Shown here one piece after another: positions 51,216-63,976 of a stretch of 64,000 nt of DNA. The notes beneath the pieces are model-generated. The model was not told the origin of the DNA. It searched no databases and worked only from the letters and a program-made list of their open reading frames with translations. The stretch spans positions 72,251,387 through 72,315,386 of the forward strand of contig CM057225.1 of assembly GCA_029891385.1 (NCBI GenBank), written 5' to 3'. The DNA is from Erythroxylum novogranatense (Eukaryota; Streptophyta; Magnoliopsida; Malpighiales; Erythroxylaceae). Every line of letters starts with the position of its first letter. Position 1 is the stretch's first letter. The position numbers were made by a program, and so were the translations under genes.

Positions 51216-53679
51216 CTCATCGCTTAAGCACTCGACCACAACTCGAATAAAAGAAAATGGATAATAATGGGAAAAGATTATGTGTATGGATTAAACTGTG
51301 GACTAAGAAAAAGGGTTAAATGCTCATAATTATGTGATGACTGATTTGCGAAATTTTTGAGTTCTGCGATTGCATGAGAACCTGATAATTGTTATATGAC
51401 GATACTGAATGTGTAATTTACTGAAACTGTGGATTGCTTGCGATATGCATGAATTGGGTGAACCATCGATGATGGTTTCTCATTGAGTTCGCAAACTCAC
51501 CCAAAATTGTAACTATTTTTCAAGAATTGAAGAGTACCCTGTTAGATAACGGGAGTATGCCTACTGCATGTAAGTCAGAGTTGGAAGTCGGGATCAGTTC
51601 ACGTCTGCATTAGTGTCTTTCTGATTCATGTGTAAATTTGTATCTCCGCAGAATAGTGCGTTTTATTTCAGTGGGCCCCAATTAGCTAATGTTGTTTTTG
51701 AATTGTGATTACTGAAAGTGTTCAGGATTATCATTGGGTCCGATTTGGTTATGGATTTTTATGCATGAATTGATTAAATACTGTTGACTACCTTTTTAAT
51801 GACTGTAATTATGTTGTGATCGAAATTGTTTTTGAATTAAAGCGGGCCCAAATCGTTTACTGGATTCCGCGTATACGATTGTTTTCAATAATAAAAATGT
51901 CTTATTGAGTTTTTGAACTGTTTTGACTGCTCTAGCATACCACCCTCGTGAAGCACGGGCTCGGATATCACCCTCGATGTCGAGTTTGGGTCTTGCGGGA
52001 GTGGGATGCTACATGAGAGGAGAGAGTTGGTCAAAACAATGCAAGAACTCTTTTCTTACACTCCTAATTTCGGTTATGCATGATAAGAGAGAAGAGGGGG
52101 AAGCATCCAATGCATCACATGTTTCTTTAATCAAACATAAAGAAGCCATTAAATGAGACTCTTCTCATTTGTTTTAAGATGACTATATGAAAAGTCCAAT
52201 CACCTAATATTATCATGTTAATTTTGGTTTTTGATGATGTAAGAAGGAAGATGGTCCATCCAATGTACATCTTTCTTCTTTAATCTAATAAATGCTAATA
52301 GGTTATATGCTAACATTAAAAGATAACCATTAAACCATTTAATGGTAAGTTCATAACTCCATTTAATGATGATAAACCATAATAAAGACTATCTTTATTT
52401 AGCATTTTAATGTCAAATGTGTAGCTGAACATTCAACCCTAATAACCTAAATTGCTCGTTCATTTCTTTAATTTTTTTAAATATAATTAATCTAATCAAT
52501 TATATTAAACCAAAGTCTAGCCCATTTCTAAATGAACATTTAGGCTTTTAATTAACCATTAATTAGTGTAATCCCAACATTCAATTATGGGCTTCTAAAA
52601 CCTCCATTATATTTCCTACTTAGCTTGATAACCTTCCTTGAAGCCAAGTGGGGAATCTTGTTGGACTTTGATAATTCAAGCTCCAATAAGCCTAGAATAA
52701 ATTTAATCTCATTAGAATTAATTCTAGCTTATTAACTAAATGTCATTCCATTAAAGACAATTAGTTAAACTCTTGAATTATTAAATATTATAAGAACACA
52801 TATTTATGTCCAATTGCAAACCCTATTTAGAACCTTACTATAGCCATCCGCACAATAAAGGGTAAATATATCGTTTTGCCCTTAGGTGGGTTTTTCCTTT
52901 TAGATCTCCCATTTTACTTTATTTGGTAATTAACACACAAGATCTCATTTTAGTGTTAAGAATTGATTGGTAGCTAGTCCATCAAACTACTGGCGCTAGT
53001 TTAATCATCAAATCTCCTTAAAACATCTAGAAGTGATGATAGCACTATAAACTCTTTATTTGAGTGAATGTTCCCTGATACATGTTTCAATTGATAATTC
53101 CAACCTGCAGACACTAAATTAATACTCTGTAAAAATCTATTCCGATCATATCAAGAATTATAATGAACCACATATGAGTTCACCACTCATCAAGATTGTG
53201 GTCCATAATAAGTGAATGCTTAAGTTGTATGTTTTAAGATTAAAGTAATGTCCCACTTTATTCTTGAAAACATACTTAATTCCAAATTCATTTAATAGTA
53301 CCATTATCGATATTCAACTACTATCATGATATGAAACTCATCATTTCCTTTAAGTAAACTCCTTTACTTATATGGAGATAAATTGCAACACTACAGTCTA
53401 AACCATAATCAAGCTACCAACTTGATTATTCAACAGTGAATCCATTAATTTAGATTCTTATAATATACTTGTTTCCCATACATCTCTATGTATATGTATT
53501 TTACTTACAAAAGGATCTTGGTACCTTTTGACTAGATATATAATGCTCACACAAATAAAACCAAACTCTTTTGTTTTATTAATAATAAATATTTTCATTA
53601 CAAAACTGTCACTGAAGAAAATAAAGTTACATGTAAATACACTTGCTTTCCAGGGCACTATATTTACATAACTCCAATA

Positions 53680-56583
53680 ATAAATGCAACAAATGGAGTA
53701 ATGAAAGTCATCTCTGGTACACTTGTGGTAATGAAAAGAATTCGAAGAAACAATAACCTATATTATTACCAAGGTAATGCAATGATTGGAATAACAATAG
53801 TAGCTTCTAATGACGATCAAGAGCTAGAAGCAGCTAGGTTATGGCATATGCACTTGGGACATACAGGAGAAAAATCCTTAAAGATATTAATAAATCAAGA
53901 ATTGTTCAAAGGAGTTCGGGCATGCAAATTAGACTTATTTGAGCATTGTGTTAAAGGGAAGCAGACAAGAGTGAAATTCAGAACTGCAATATATGATACG
54001 AAGGGTATTTTGGATTATGTTCACTCTAATGTGTGGCGACCTTCCAAAACAACTTCTTTGGGAGGAAAATACTATTATTTATCATTTGTTGATGATTTTT
54101 CCCAAAGAGTATCAATGTATACTATGAAAACTAAGGATGAAGTGTTGGAAGTTTCCTCAAATGGAATAAGATGGTAGAAACTCGAATAGACAGAAGGATC
54201 AAGCGTCTCTGTACAGATAATGGTGGAGAGTACAGGAGTGGTCCATTTTTAAAAGTCTGCAAAGATGAAGCTATTGTTAAACACTTTATAGTCAGGGATA
54301 CTCCACAATAAAATGGGGTGATAGAACGTATGAACCGGACATTGCTAGAGAAAGTTTGGTGTATGTTGCCTAATACTAGGTTGGGCAGAGAATTTTGGGT
54401 TAAGGCTGTTACATATGCTTATTTTCTCATCAATTGCCTTCCATCAACTGCTATTGGTGGTAAAACACCTTTGGAAAATTGGTTTGAAAAACTTGATATA
54501 GATTATGATTCCTTGCATATGATTGGTTCCACTGCATACTATCATGTTAAGGAGTCAAAGTTGGACCAATGTGCAAAGAAAGCAATTTTCATAGGGATCA
54601 CCTCAGGTGTGAAAGGATATCGTCTTTGGTGCTCAAAGTCAAAGAAAATAATTTTCAGCAGGGATGTTACCATTTACGAATTTGCCACGTTAAGAAAGGT
54701 GACAAATAAAAAGTTAAGCAAATAGATAGTACTCCAAAACAAGTGGAGTTTCAAGGAAGAATTGTTACCTTAGTAAATGATGAAGCAGATGTAGAAAATC
54801 CTATGGTAGAAGAGGATCCAGATGAAGAAGGAATTCCGACCCAAGAACCTCTACAGCAACAATTACCAATTACATTGTTAAAGCCAAAAAGGAACATTTA
54901 AGTACCTGCTTGTTATGTTAATATGGTGCCTTATACATCTCCAATTGAAATTGAAGACATTCCTACCACTTATAAGGAAGCATTCTGAAGTTCAGAAGAG
55001 GATAAGTGGAGGATAGCCATGAATGAAGTAATGCATTCCCTTCATAAGAATCAAATATGGAAGCTAGGTAGTCTCCCAAAGGGAAAAAGGCAATTGGATG
55101 CAAATGGGTATATGCAAAGAAAGATGAATTTCTTGATAAGGATAATATTCGCTACAAAGTAAGGTTGGTGGCCAAAGGCTATGCTCAGATGAAGGGAATT
55201 GATTATAGTGAAGTTTTCTCTCTAGTTGTAAAACATTCCTCTATTCAATTTTTGTTAGCTTTGGTAGCACAGTTTGATATCAAACAAGGTCAATTGGATG
55301 TAAAAACTGCATTTTCCCATAGAGACTTAGAGGAAGCAATCTATATGCCTCAACTCAAAGTTTTTAAAGTTGCTGGAAAAGATAATATGGTGTGCAAGCT
55401 TGAAAAATCATTATATAGATTGAAGCAATCTTTGAGGCAATGGTATAAGTGATTTGACAAGTTTATGATAGGGTAAAAGTACACAAGAAGCAAATATGAT
55501 CACTGTGTGTATTTTCGCAAACTACAAAATAGATCCTACATCTATCTTCTCCTATATGTTGATGACATGCTAACAGCTTCAAAGAATCAAAGAGAAATTG
55601 AGAGACTGAATATTTAGTTGAATCGGGAGTTTCAAATGAAGGATCTAGGTGAAGCCAAGAAAATTTTCAACATGGAGATAAGTAGAGACAGAAAGTTGGG
55701 GAGATTGTGTTTGACTTAATATATGAAAAAGGTACTACAATGTTTTGAAAAGTTAAAACCTATTAGTACTCTGCTCACTCCTTATATAAAGCTCATTGCA
55801 TCCCTATCTTCAAAGAAAGATGCAAAATGAGAGTACATGACTAAAGTAACATATGTAAATATGGTTAGTAGCTTGATGTATGCTATAGTGTATACAAGAC
55901 CCGACATCTTACAAGTAGTTGGGGTTGTGAGCAGGTATATGAATGATCCAAGCAAGAAGCATTGGCAAGCTATGAAATGGATTCTATGGTACATTCTAAA
56001 CACCGTAGATGTTGGTTTGGTATTTCAACGGGATAAGCAACAGGGTCAATGTGTAGTTGGATACTGTAATTTTGACTATGCTAGTGATTTAGATAAATGT
56101 CGATCAATTACTAGCTATGTGTTTACTATTGCAAAGGAACCAATCAGTTAAAGGTCTACTTTATAGTCAATAGTTGCTTTGTCAACTACAGAGGCAGAGT
56201 ATATGGCAGCTACAAAGGTTGTGAAGGAAGCAATTTGGCTTCAAGGATTGCTTGATGAATTAGGAATTGGACAGAAGCATGTCAAAGTACATTATGATAG
56301 TCAAAGTGCTATTTATTTAGCAAAGACCCAAGTTTATCATGTAAGGACGAAGCACATCAATATTCATTATCACTTTGTACGAGAGGTTCTAGAAGAAGGT
56401 GGAGTAACAATCCAAAAGATTAAGACTACTAAGAATCTTGTTGATATGTTGACAAAGGTGGTGACTATAGTCAAGTTCCAACATTATTTAGACTTTGAAG
56501 CACATTTGAAGATACTACTAAAGATGAGTTTTGTGAGAGATTTGAAAAATATTAGAAAATATGTCAAGGTGAAGAATTGTTAA
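53680..56583 (+). pseudogene. Ty1/copia pol remnant: integrase, reverse transcriptase, RNase H
   Basis: A separate copia lineage (Tork-like by feel, not proven). Integrase from 53680: LWHMHLGHTGEKSL zinc region, with FEHC where CEHC is expected; the first catalytic Asp is Asn (VHSNVWRP). RT from about 55165: MVAKGYAQMKGIDYSEVFS and the catalytic YVDDM at about 55556. RNase H from about 56060, with LSTTEAEYMAATK, RTKHINIHYHFVREVL and LVDMLTK. Stops at about 54177, 54302, 54725, 55452, 55617, 55719, 55830 and 56151. The 5' part is cut off by copia B. Confidence 0.9.
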
Positions 56584-56870
56584 CTTATGAAATATTTTGA
56601 TATTCCATATTAGAAAATTATGAAGATGGGAGAGTCTCCTTAAGTTTTAAAAGGAGGGTTTCTTCATTTGGTTAATCATCCCAAAAATTGCCTATCTTTC
56701 CTTAAGGCAAAGATTTCTTCTCTCCATTTGTAGTATTTCACTTGTATTATTTCTTGAAAATAGTGAAATATCAATTTAGTAGTGTTCGAAGAATTAGGCA
56801 TAATTAGCTTAACTTTTTTAAATTCTTGTGTTCTTTATTTGTCTATTTAATAGCTATTGTCGGGTATAGT
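56584..56870 (+). other. Sequence after the copia pol, possible partial LTR
   Basis: AT-rich DNA following the pol stop. It may be the 3' LTR of that element (tgttaacttatg at 56578), but I cannot find both ends. It stops at the CACTA insertion. Confidence 0.3.
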
Positions 56871-56889
56871 CACTACAAGAAAACAAACA

Positions 56890-57250
56890 TTTTGTGACAT
56901 TTTTAAAACGTCACAAAAGGTGCAAAAAATATCAAAGAATATATTCTACAATGTTTTAAAAAACGTCACAAAAAATGTCGCGAAATGTGGTGTAGGTAAA
57001 AGCTTTCTAAGACGTTTTATGTAAAACGTCATAGAAAACACTGACATTCCGCGATGTTTATAAAAACATTACTAAAAGTTTGAATATTCCATGACGTTTT
57101 CAAAAAACGTCGTAGATTGTCTAACATTCTACGACATTTTAAAAACGTCACAGAATATGAAGGAATCCGAGACGTTTTTTTGAAAATGTCGCGGAATGTT
57201 GTTCGCGACATTTTTAGAAACATTGTGGAATACATTCCACAATGTTTTTA
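56890..57250. repeat. Left subterminal repeat zone of the CACTA element
   Basis: More than ten copies of a 12-20 bp motif around acgttttnaaaaacgtc and gcgacattt, many palindromic. Confidence 0.85.
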
Positions 57251-58069
57251 TTATTATTTCCATTTTTTTCAAAAATCATATTAATTTAATAATTTTAATA
57301 ATTATTTTTAAAATATAATTTTAAATCTTATTTGTTTAATAACTATCCAATATTATTTATAAATTTTATTTATTTAATAGTTCTTCAATTTTTTAGTATA
57401 TCATTAATTTTAATAATTATTGATGTATCACAAGAATTTCATACCAGTAAACAATGTATTATTTAATTGCAATTCACAAACATTTCATAATACACTAATT
57501 AATATCAACATACACTAATTAATATCAAACTACACTAATTGTAATTCGCAAATTTGTAGAAGATAATTCATAGCTTTTACCAAGATGGATCTTCCAATTA
57601 TTCATGTATCTTCCAATTATAAAACATAAATTTCTATATACAACAGGGATCTGATGCCATCCCATTTTGTTATGGCAATGACATCAGTTGACCAGTAGGG
57701 TACATAAAAGCTGCTGCAGTAGTGTTATACTTATGGATGCTAATTTAACTCTTCTTCCTAAGCCCATATCAACCCCTTATATCTATCTAATCTAATCTAT
57801 GATATATGCACATTAAGTACCAACTCAACAACACTAGCCTTAATGCACGGATTCATCCAATTTAAAAAGTTGCCTATTTTTCAAGTAATCCTTCCCCCTT
57901 GATCAATTAAAATGCCGACTTGATCACCACACAACGCCCTAGGGATGTTCCCAGGCTCGAGTAGATTAAAAAGTACAACTGCAGGTAGAAACCAGTCTAT
58001 ATATCAATATCGGAGACTCATAGTCAGAAGTATGGAAAGCGAATAGAACATAGTAATAGTGTGACAAAC
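57251..58069. other. CACTA interior without recognisable gene
   Basis: An AT-rich part (57250-57560) with a short repeat (tacactaattaatatcaa, three diverged copies at 57490-57540), then about 500 bp of ordinary composition which may be flanking intron or 3' UTR of the captured kinase gene. Confidence 0.4.
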
Positions 58070-59175
<1,106 letters not shown>

Positions 59176-60010
59176 CTAGCAATAGATGAAAACAGTTATG
59201 CGTGCAACTTCTAGAAAAATAACAAAACACTACCCCACAAATTCAGTTGAATGTGTGCCTCAACATAACCATCAACTAGATAACGAAAACATCACAGATA
59301 ATGTGTACCTTAGGATCAATATTTTGGCAGTTCCCAGTAGCATCACAAAACACTCTGCTTGTCTGGTCAAAAAATCCACATTAATTCTTAATAAATAATC
59401 AATTTTTTCCAATCATGCAGAGAGAATATTGTTGTCGATAAAGGCAATAACAACTATATGAGATAGTAGATTTACACCTCAATCGATGCTTCTCCCATTC
59501 TTTCGTCTTCAATTATCTAGCGTGTTTGATTCACATTTCTAGAAAACTGCAACAATTAAATGAATAGCATAATTGGCATGAATCTCCATTTTGCTTATAA
59601 AGATAAGACTCAAGCATCGTAGAAAATCAAGACAATAGAATCACATCAGATTAATTCAAGCTATTGTTATTATCTTCCTAATTGATGTAGGAGCGTAGTG
59701 AGCATATTCCTCTTCCTACATCAGTAATAGTATTATGCTACAAATGGCCGATAATCGCTTCTACATCGAAAATATGAATTGAACTACCTTGAAGCATCTC
59801 CCACCAAAATAGATTGGCGTCCTGTAGCAAAAGATACATCAAGTAGCAGGATTCTTTGATCTAGGAAAATAGAGAACACAAACTAGTAAGAAAAGGCCAT
59901 GCCATGATAACCGACAGATAACCACTTAAGAAAGCTGACTCTAAAAAATAAGGAAAGTGCAATAACTTAGCATAACAAGCCTTGTATTGGAGGACATCCA
60001 GTACATAAAG
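59176..60010. other. CACTA interior between captured fragments
   Basis: Probably intron and decayed exon sequence of the captured kinase gene. I found no further certain exon; a - strand stretch near 59860-59780 is exon-like (acceptor ttcctag) but unassigned. Confidence 0.35.
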
Positions 60011-60262
60011 TCATAAAAGTCCCTCAAAGAAATGGCTTACCTTTTCTGTTGGCAAGTTGAAATATTCAAAAGATTCATCATTATCTTCTAAATTAGTAAG
60101 ATCCCTCCCCAAAATATTACCTCCTTCAAATTTATGGTTATCAATGCATTCCCTGGTAACTTCTAATAACTTATTACTCAAGTCACTGCCTGCAATTGGT
60201 TTGTGTTCATAAATACCAAAAGTTAATTGTTTATTGCCAGAAGCAAGTAACAATGAAAACAC
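60011..60262 (-). pseudogene. Captured exon of unidentified gene
   Basis: An 83-codon - strand frame reading FGIYEHKPIAGSDLSNKLLE, then FEGGNILGRDLTNLEDNDES and EYFNLPTEKV. Composition is protein-like. Its position directly upstream of the UMP kinase exons on the same strand suggests it belongs to the same captured gene, possibly the linker of a trihelix-UMP kinase fusion protein; this is a guess. Donor or acceptor sites at its edges are not certain. Confidence 0.4.
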
Positions 60263-60443
60263 ACGAAATATGCTTCATAAATAGAAGATATATATAAAAG
60301 AATATGTTATTCCAACAACTCTACATGCCTGTTTTTCTTCCCTTACTACCCACCAATGACTTGAAATGTTGTTCAAAGTATAGGCAGCAATGAATATAGT
60401 TATCTGATCAGAGAATCATCATCCTCTTACAAATAATAGTTAC

Positions 60444-61428
60444 TTGCAATGACAAATAGTATCAAGCAAGGTTTCTAGCTTGTTGCTCGATACATATAGG
60501 ATTTTCAAGTTCTGTAGGAAACCAATAGCATCTAGTAGTGCTTCCAAGGGATTTGAAGCTAGATTGAGCTCCTCAAGATTCTCTAACCCAGCTATTGAAT
60601 CAGGAATCACCTGTGTTCCCTCGCAAAATTTGCAAAAATTGTGAGGAAGCTAAGCGATGTCTATAACACCGAAAGAGCCTGTAAGTTTCGATAAGAAGAA
60701 ATCATTTCTAAGTTCTAAGCATCCAACTAAAACTAAATGTAGTTATCAATACCATAAGGTTTCTAATGATCTTATCAACCTATAATACTACAAAGCTATA
60801 GAGGGAAAAGAAAACAACTTTTCCTTAAGAAAAACAAACCTAAAGCTGATTAGGAGAGAGATTAAGCACTTTCAATCCACGGAATTTTCCAAAAGCCTCT
60901 GGCAAGAATCTCAATCGCTGGTTAGACAAATCAATCTTATCCAACTCTGCTTCTTTCGACCGGTGAAGAATCGCGACCACCTCCTCATTCATCGCTCCTC
61001 CCCCTCCACAATCTCCACCACCACATCCTTCCCTTTACCACTCTTGGTGTTCTCATATATCTCAACCAACTGCTTCTCTTCGTCCTTCAACAGCTTCTCG
61101 TAAGTGTCGTGCATCATCTCCAACTGCACTATCGTCTTGAACAAGCTCCTCTCCTTCTCCGAGATAGTGCATTCAATTCATGGTCAGGTCATGGGCCCAG
61201 AGTTCGAAGCACGGCTTGGGTCTGGGACACGTCCGAAATGGCGGGTTTCATAGAGGCAAGGAGCTTGGGGTCGGACAAATGGGGCATTTTGGAGAGGATA
61301 GGAGGTTACGAAGAGGGGGAGATTGCAGGTGGTTGCTCGACGTCGGAGGTGGATGATTTGGGTCTGAACGAGGGGAATCAGGTGAGGACGTAGGAGAGGA
61401 TTGGAAAGGATTTGGGGTTGGGATCCAT
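60444..61428 (-). pseudogene. Captured plant intracellular Ras-group-related LRR (PIRL) gene fragment
   Basis: Exon 1 (61428-60840) begins MDPNPKSFPILSYVLT, continues with [15 protein letters not shown] and, after a deletion and frame change, DEEKQLVEIYENTKSGKGKD, then LSNQRLRFLPEAFGKFRGLK with LNLSPNQL: the N-terminal region and first leucine-rich repeat of PIRL proteins. The exon ends at a GT donor, with TAG just before it. Exon 2 (60610-60444) adds [20 protein letters not shown], then [20 protein letters not shown] and [15 protein letters not shown], and has AG and GT borders. Three stops in exon 1 (after YVLT, ISPSS and RTLGP) disable it. PIRLs are cytosolic LRR proteins of plant development; this piece is a passenger. 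Confidence 0.82.
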
Positions 61429-61529
61429 GGTCACTTTCTAAGAAAATCATAATAGAAATTGATTAGTAGAGTGTGTAGCAGATAAGTGTGTGTATCTATA
61501 TGTACATGATAGTAATTTTGGTAATGCTC

Positions 61530-61765
61530 CCAAAAGCTTTCCGCGATGTTTTCTTCAATAAAACATCGCGTTTTGTATTTTGCGATGTTTTATCGGTTTG
61601 TATTTTGCAATGTTTTATTGATAAAACGTTACGAAAAGTGTTACAAATTTACAACGTTTTTATCAAACGTCGCAAAAAATTAGAATATTTCGTGACATTT
61701 TTTAAACATCATAAAAATCTAAACATTTCGTGACATTTTATCTATAAAACATCGTGAATAGTATA
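61530..61765. repeat. Right subterminal repeat zone of the CACTA element
   Basis: Repeats of gcgatgttttatc, aaacatcgcg and cgtgacattttt, in the same style as the left zone but with diverged cores (ATGTTT instead of ACGTTT). Confidence 0.85.
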
Positions 61766-61838
61766 ATATTCTTGTAGTGAGTTGTAGTGAATTATTATAT
61801 TATTAAATTACATGTCTAGGAAAATTCTATCTAAAAGA

Positions 61839-61954
61839 TTGAGTTTTAAGTGGAGCTGTTTGTGACTCCTCTAATCTTTCCTGAGAATTTACATGGTTGA
61901 GTTTTAAGTGGAACTGTTTGTGACTCCTCTAATCTTTCCTGAGAATTTACATGG
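61839..61954. repeat. 58-bp tandem duplication
   Basis: Two adjacent units starting ttgagttttaagtgg, differing at one base (ggagctg versus ggaactg). They lie between the CACTA right end and the DUF761-type gene. Confidence 0.92.
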
Positions 61955-62035
61955 TGTAATTTTTCAGTACAATCATTCACACTATATTTACCAAGACAAT
62001 AGTTCTCAAGGTGAATTTATCATTATTAACGGGAA

Positions 62036-62511
62036 TTAACCAGAATTACACATGTCATACCCCGAATCATTTGATAGCTCAAACAGCGAGTGTTTCAGGT
62101 CTGGATATTTTTATTCTTCTTCTTCTTCTTGGTCATGGTCGTCTTCTTTGCCATAGCTATAAATGAATTACTGTCTTTGTCATTGTCCTCGTTGATGTTC
62201 TTCATGTACTGGGCGCGTCTTAGATTAGTGGGAACGGACATGTTCCTATGGTTGTACGGGCTCTTGCTTTGATCGACAACTTCTTCATTTGCTTGTCCTT
62301 GTTCACTTTGTTTAGGATGGTGACCTATCAAAGCATGCAGCTTCTGAGAGATAGAGGTGGGCATAAGAATTTTGTTCCTCAGTAGTGAAAATATTATGAG
62401 CCCAGTCCTGAAGGCGTTGGTTTTGCCTTTTAGAGCCAAGGTTTTAGTCCTCACCGTTGACGTTAACGCAGACATAACTTGCTTCAACAACCCCGTCGCT
62501 TTGTTCTTCAT
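62036..62511 (-). pseudogene. DUF761-type protein gene, apparently frameshifted
   Basis: The ATG at 62511 opens MKNKATGLLKQVMSALTSTV, then RTKTLALKGKTNAFRTGLII and FSLLRNKILM, SISQKLHALIGH. This N-terminal basic/hydrophobic block is seen in plant DUF761 family proteins of unknown function, some of which are elicitor-induced. The frame ends at 62095 after a Lys run. In the next frame the sequence YPDLKHSLFELSNDSGYDM follows at once and looks like the true continuation, then stops at 62036. A one-base slip in the A-rich tract near 62107 would explain this. The conserved C-terminal DUF761 helix is not found. It may be a pseudogene, a truncated gene cut short before the CACTA insertion, or carry a sequencing error. 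Confidence 0.55.
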
Positions 62512-63976
62512 CTTAACTAATAATTTTCAGCTTCCTGAATATGTAAAACCAAGAATTAATGGAGTAGTAATTAGTAATGAATCAAATATCAGTCAGCAGG
62601 GAAGGAGAAAAATGCTCCAATTAACGAAGGGTTGGAGAACATCAAATGGTGATTACACGATAAGTCTAGGAAACGCTAACCAACAAAACCTAAACCTAAA
62701 CCTGAAAGCTTCAAGTGTTGGTAAGGAACTGTAACCTGAATCTTTCTAAGGTACTTAGTTGTAGCAAGTTATGTATACTATAGCTAGCAAGGAGGTAGAT
62801 GAACCAAACACAAAGAGCTGGGATTTGAAAATGGCATGAAGGATATAAGAAAGAGGAAGTACGGGGTTTACATAGAAAAAAAAGCGAAAAGAAGAGAAGA
62901 TTTCTATTGTATATGATGTAATACATATTTCAAAATTTGCATGTGAAAGAGAAGAAAATAGGGAAGTGGTAGTCCAGTTGTCAGTACTCTCAACGGTGGA
63001 TTTGTTTCCTTAATGGGAAGGATCAAGGAGCTCAAGTGCAAGGAAGGTAGTTTGTTTCGTGCTAGACGTTAAACAACAGGAAAAGGAAGTCAAAAAGTTA
63101 TTACTTAACTCCTCTTTCTTCTTCCATAAGACTTCTAACCCAAAAATGCATGCCAAATTGCCAAGATGCTGCACCTCCTCTTTCTTTGCCATTATGTTAT
63201 AGTATTACTTGACCACTAAGTTTACTACTTTTCTTTTATCTTACATTCAATTAACCTTACCGGGGAACACTGAAAAGCAAAAGCAAGTGGAGTCGAAAGT
63301 GGTCAAGAGTCATGTTCATGAAATGATAAAGAAACAAAGACTTTTTCATCTTTGCTATTTAATTTTCATTATAATTTAACATATAATCATCTTAACAAAA
63401 AATCTTAAATTTTATTATAAATTATTTTTATTTGAATTTGATATGTGAAACATTTTAATAAAAATATTTTATATTTTATTATTAAATTATTATTTATAAA
63501 TTATAATATTAATTATTTTAAAATTAAGATATAACATATTTGTTAACCTTGTGAAGTCTTAACTCATAATTTTGATGATAATAAAATATACTATTGTTAA
63601 CAAATTTATTTTAGTGATATTAATAGCTTTATTATAATAGAATCAAACAATATATATGAATGATGAAGTTTAATAGAAGGATAAAGTGAACAAATGAGCA
63701 AGTTAAACAATCAACAGATAGAGTAAATGGTAAAGTGGATCATAAAAACAATTCAAGTGAATAATCAAAAATAAAGGGAAATCAAGCATATTAAGATTTA
63801 AACAAATGATTGTAATCCGTCTTGTGATCTTATTTTAGATATTTTATTGAATGAAAAGCTCGATCCTTTCATAATCAAAAGAAAATTTGTTTTAATCTTT
63901 AAAGAAAACCTATTAATTTTTAGACAAAACTTATAGTAACTTTTGAAATAGTTTAAATCAAAAATTTTCCAAAGGA
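62512..63976. other. Upstream region of the DUF761-type gene, no other gene seen
   Basis: Contains purine-rich stretches (62860-62970) and, from 63350, very AT-rich DNA. A ctatagtatac near 62770 on the - strand could act as a TATA element for the gene. No convincing second gene. Confidence 0.4.

Larger units (their letters stand above)
48819..52013 (+). mobile_element. Solo LTR, 3,195 bp (family 3)
   Basis: Begins TGTAACATCCCATCC and ends GGAGTGGGATGCTACA, with inverted termini of about 12 bp, and is flanked by a perfect duplication TGAGA (48814-48818 and 52014-52018). It sits inside the LTR of copia B and is therefore younger than it. No coding domain. Its start and organisation resemble family 1, but the body sequence is different. 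Confidence 0.88.
46128..53679 (-). mobile_element. Ty1/copia element B, LTR to gag, 3' truncated, split by a solo LTR
   Basis: Inverted copy of the copia A family. On the - strand: LTR (53679-48386, with a 3.2-kb solo LTR inside), primer-binding site, leader, and gag up to about 46128, where it joins the Sirevirus RNase H fragment. Protease, integrase, RT and 3' LTR are missing. Its outer end interrupts a different copia pol whose remnant starts at 53680. Confidence 0.87.
48386..53679 (-). repeat. LTR of copia B, interrupted
   Basis: Without the insertion at 48819-52013 and one TSD copy it is about 2.09 kb, close to the 2.08 kb of LTR A. The outer terminus is TATTGGAGTTATG where copy A has TGTTGGAGTTATA, so the terminal TG is mutated. 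Confidence 0.85.
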
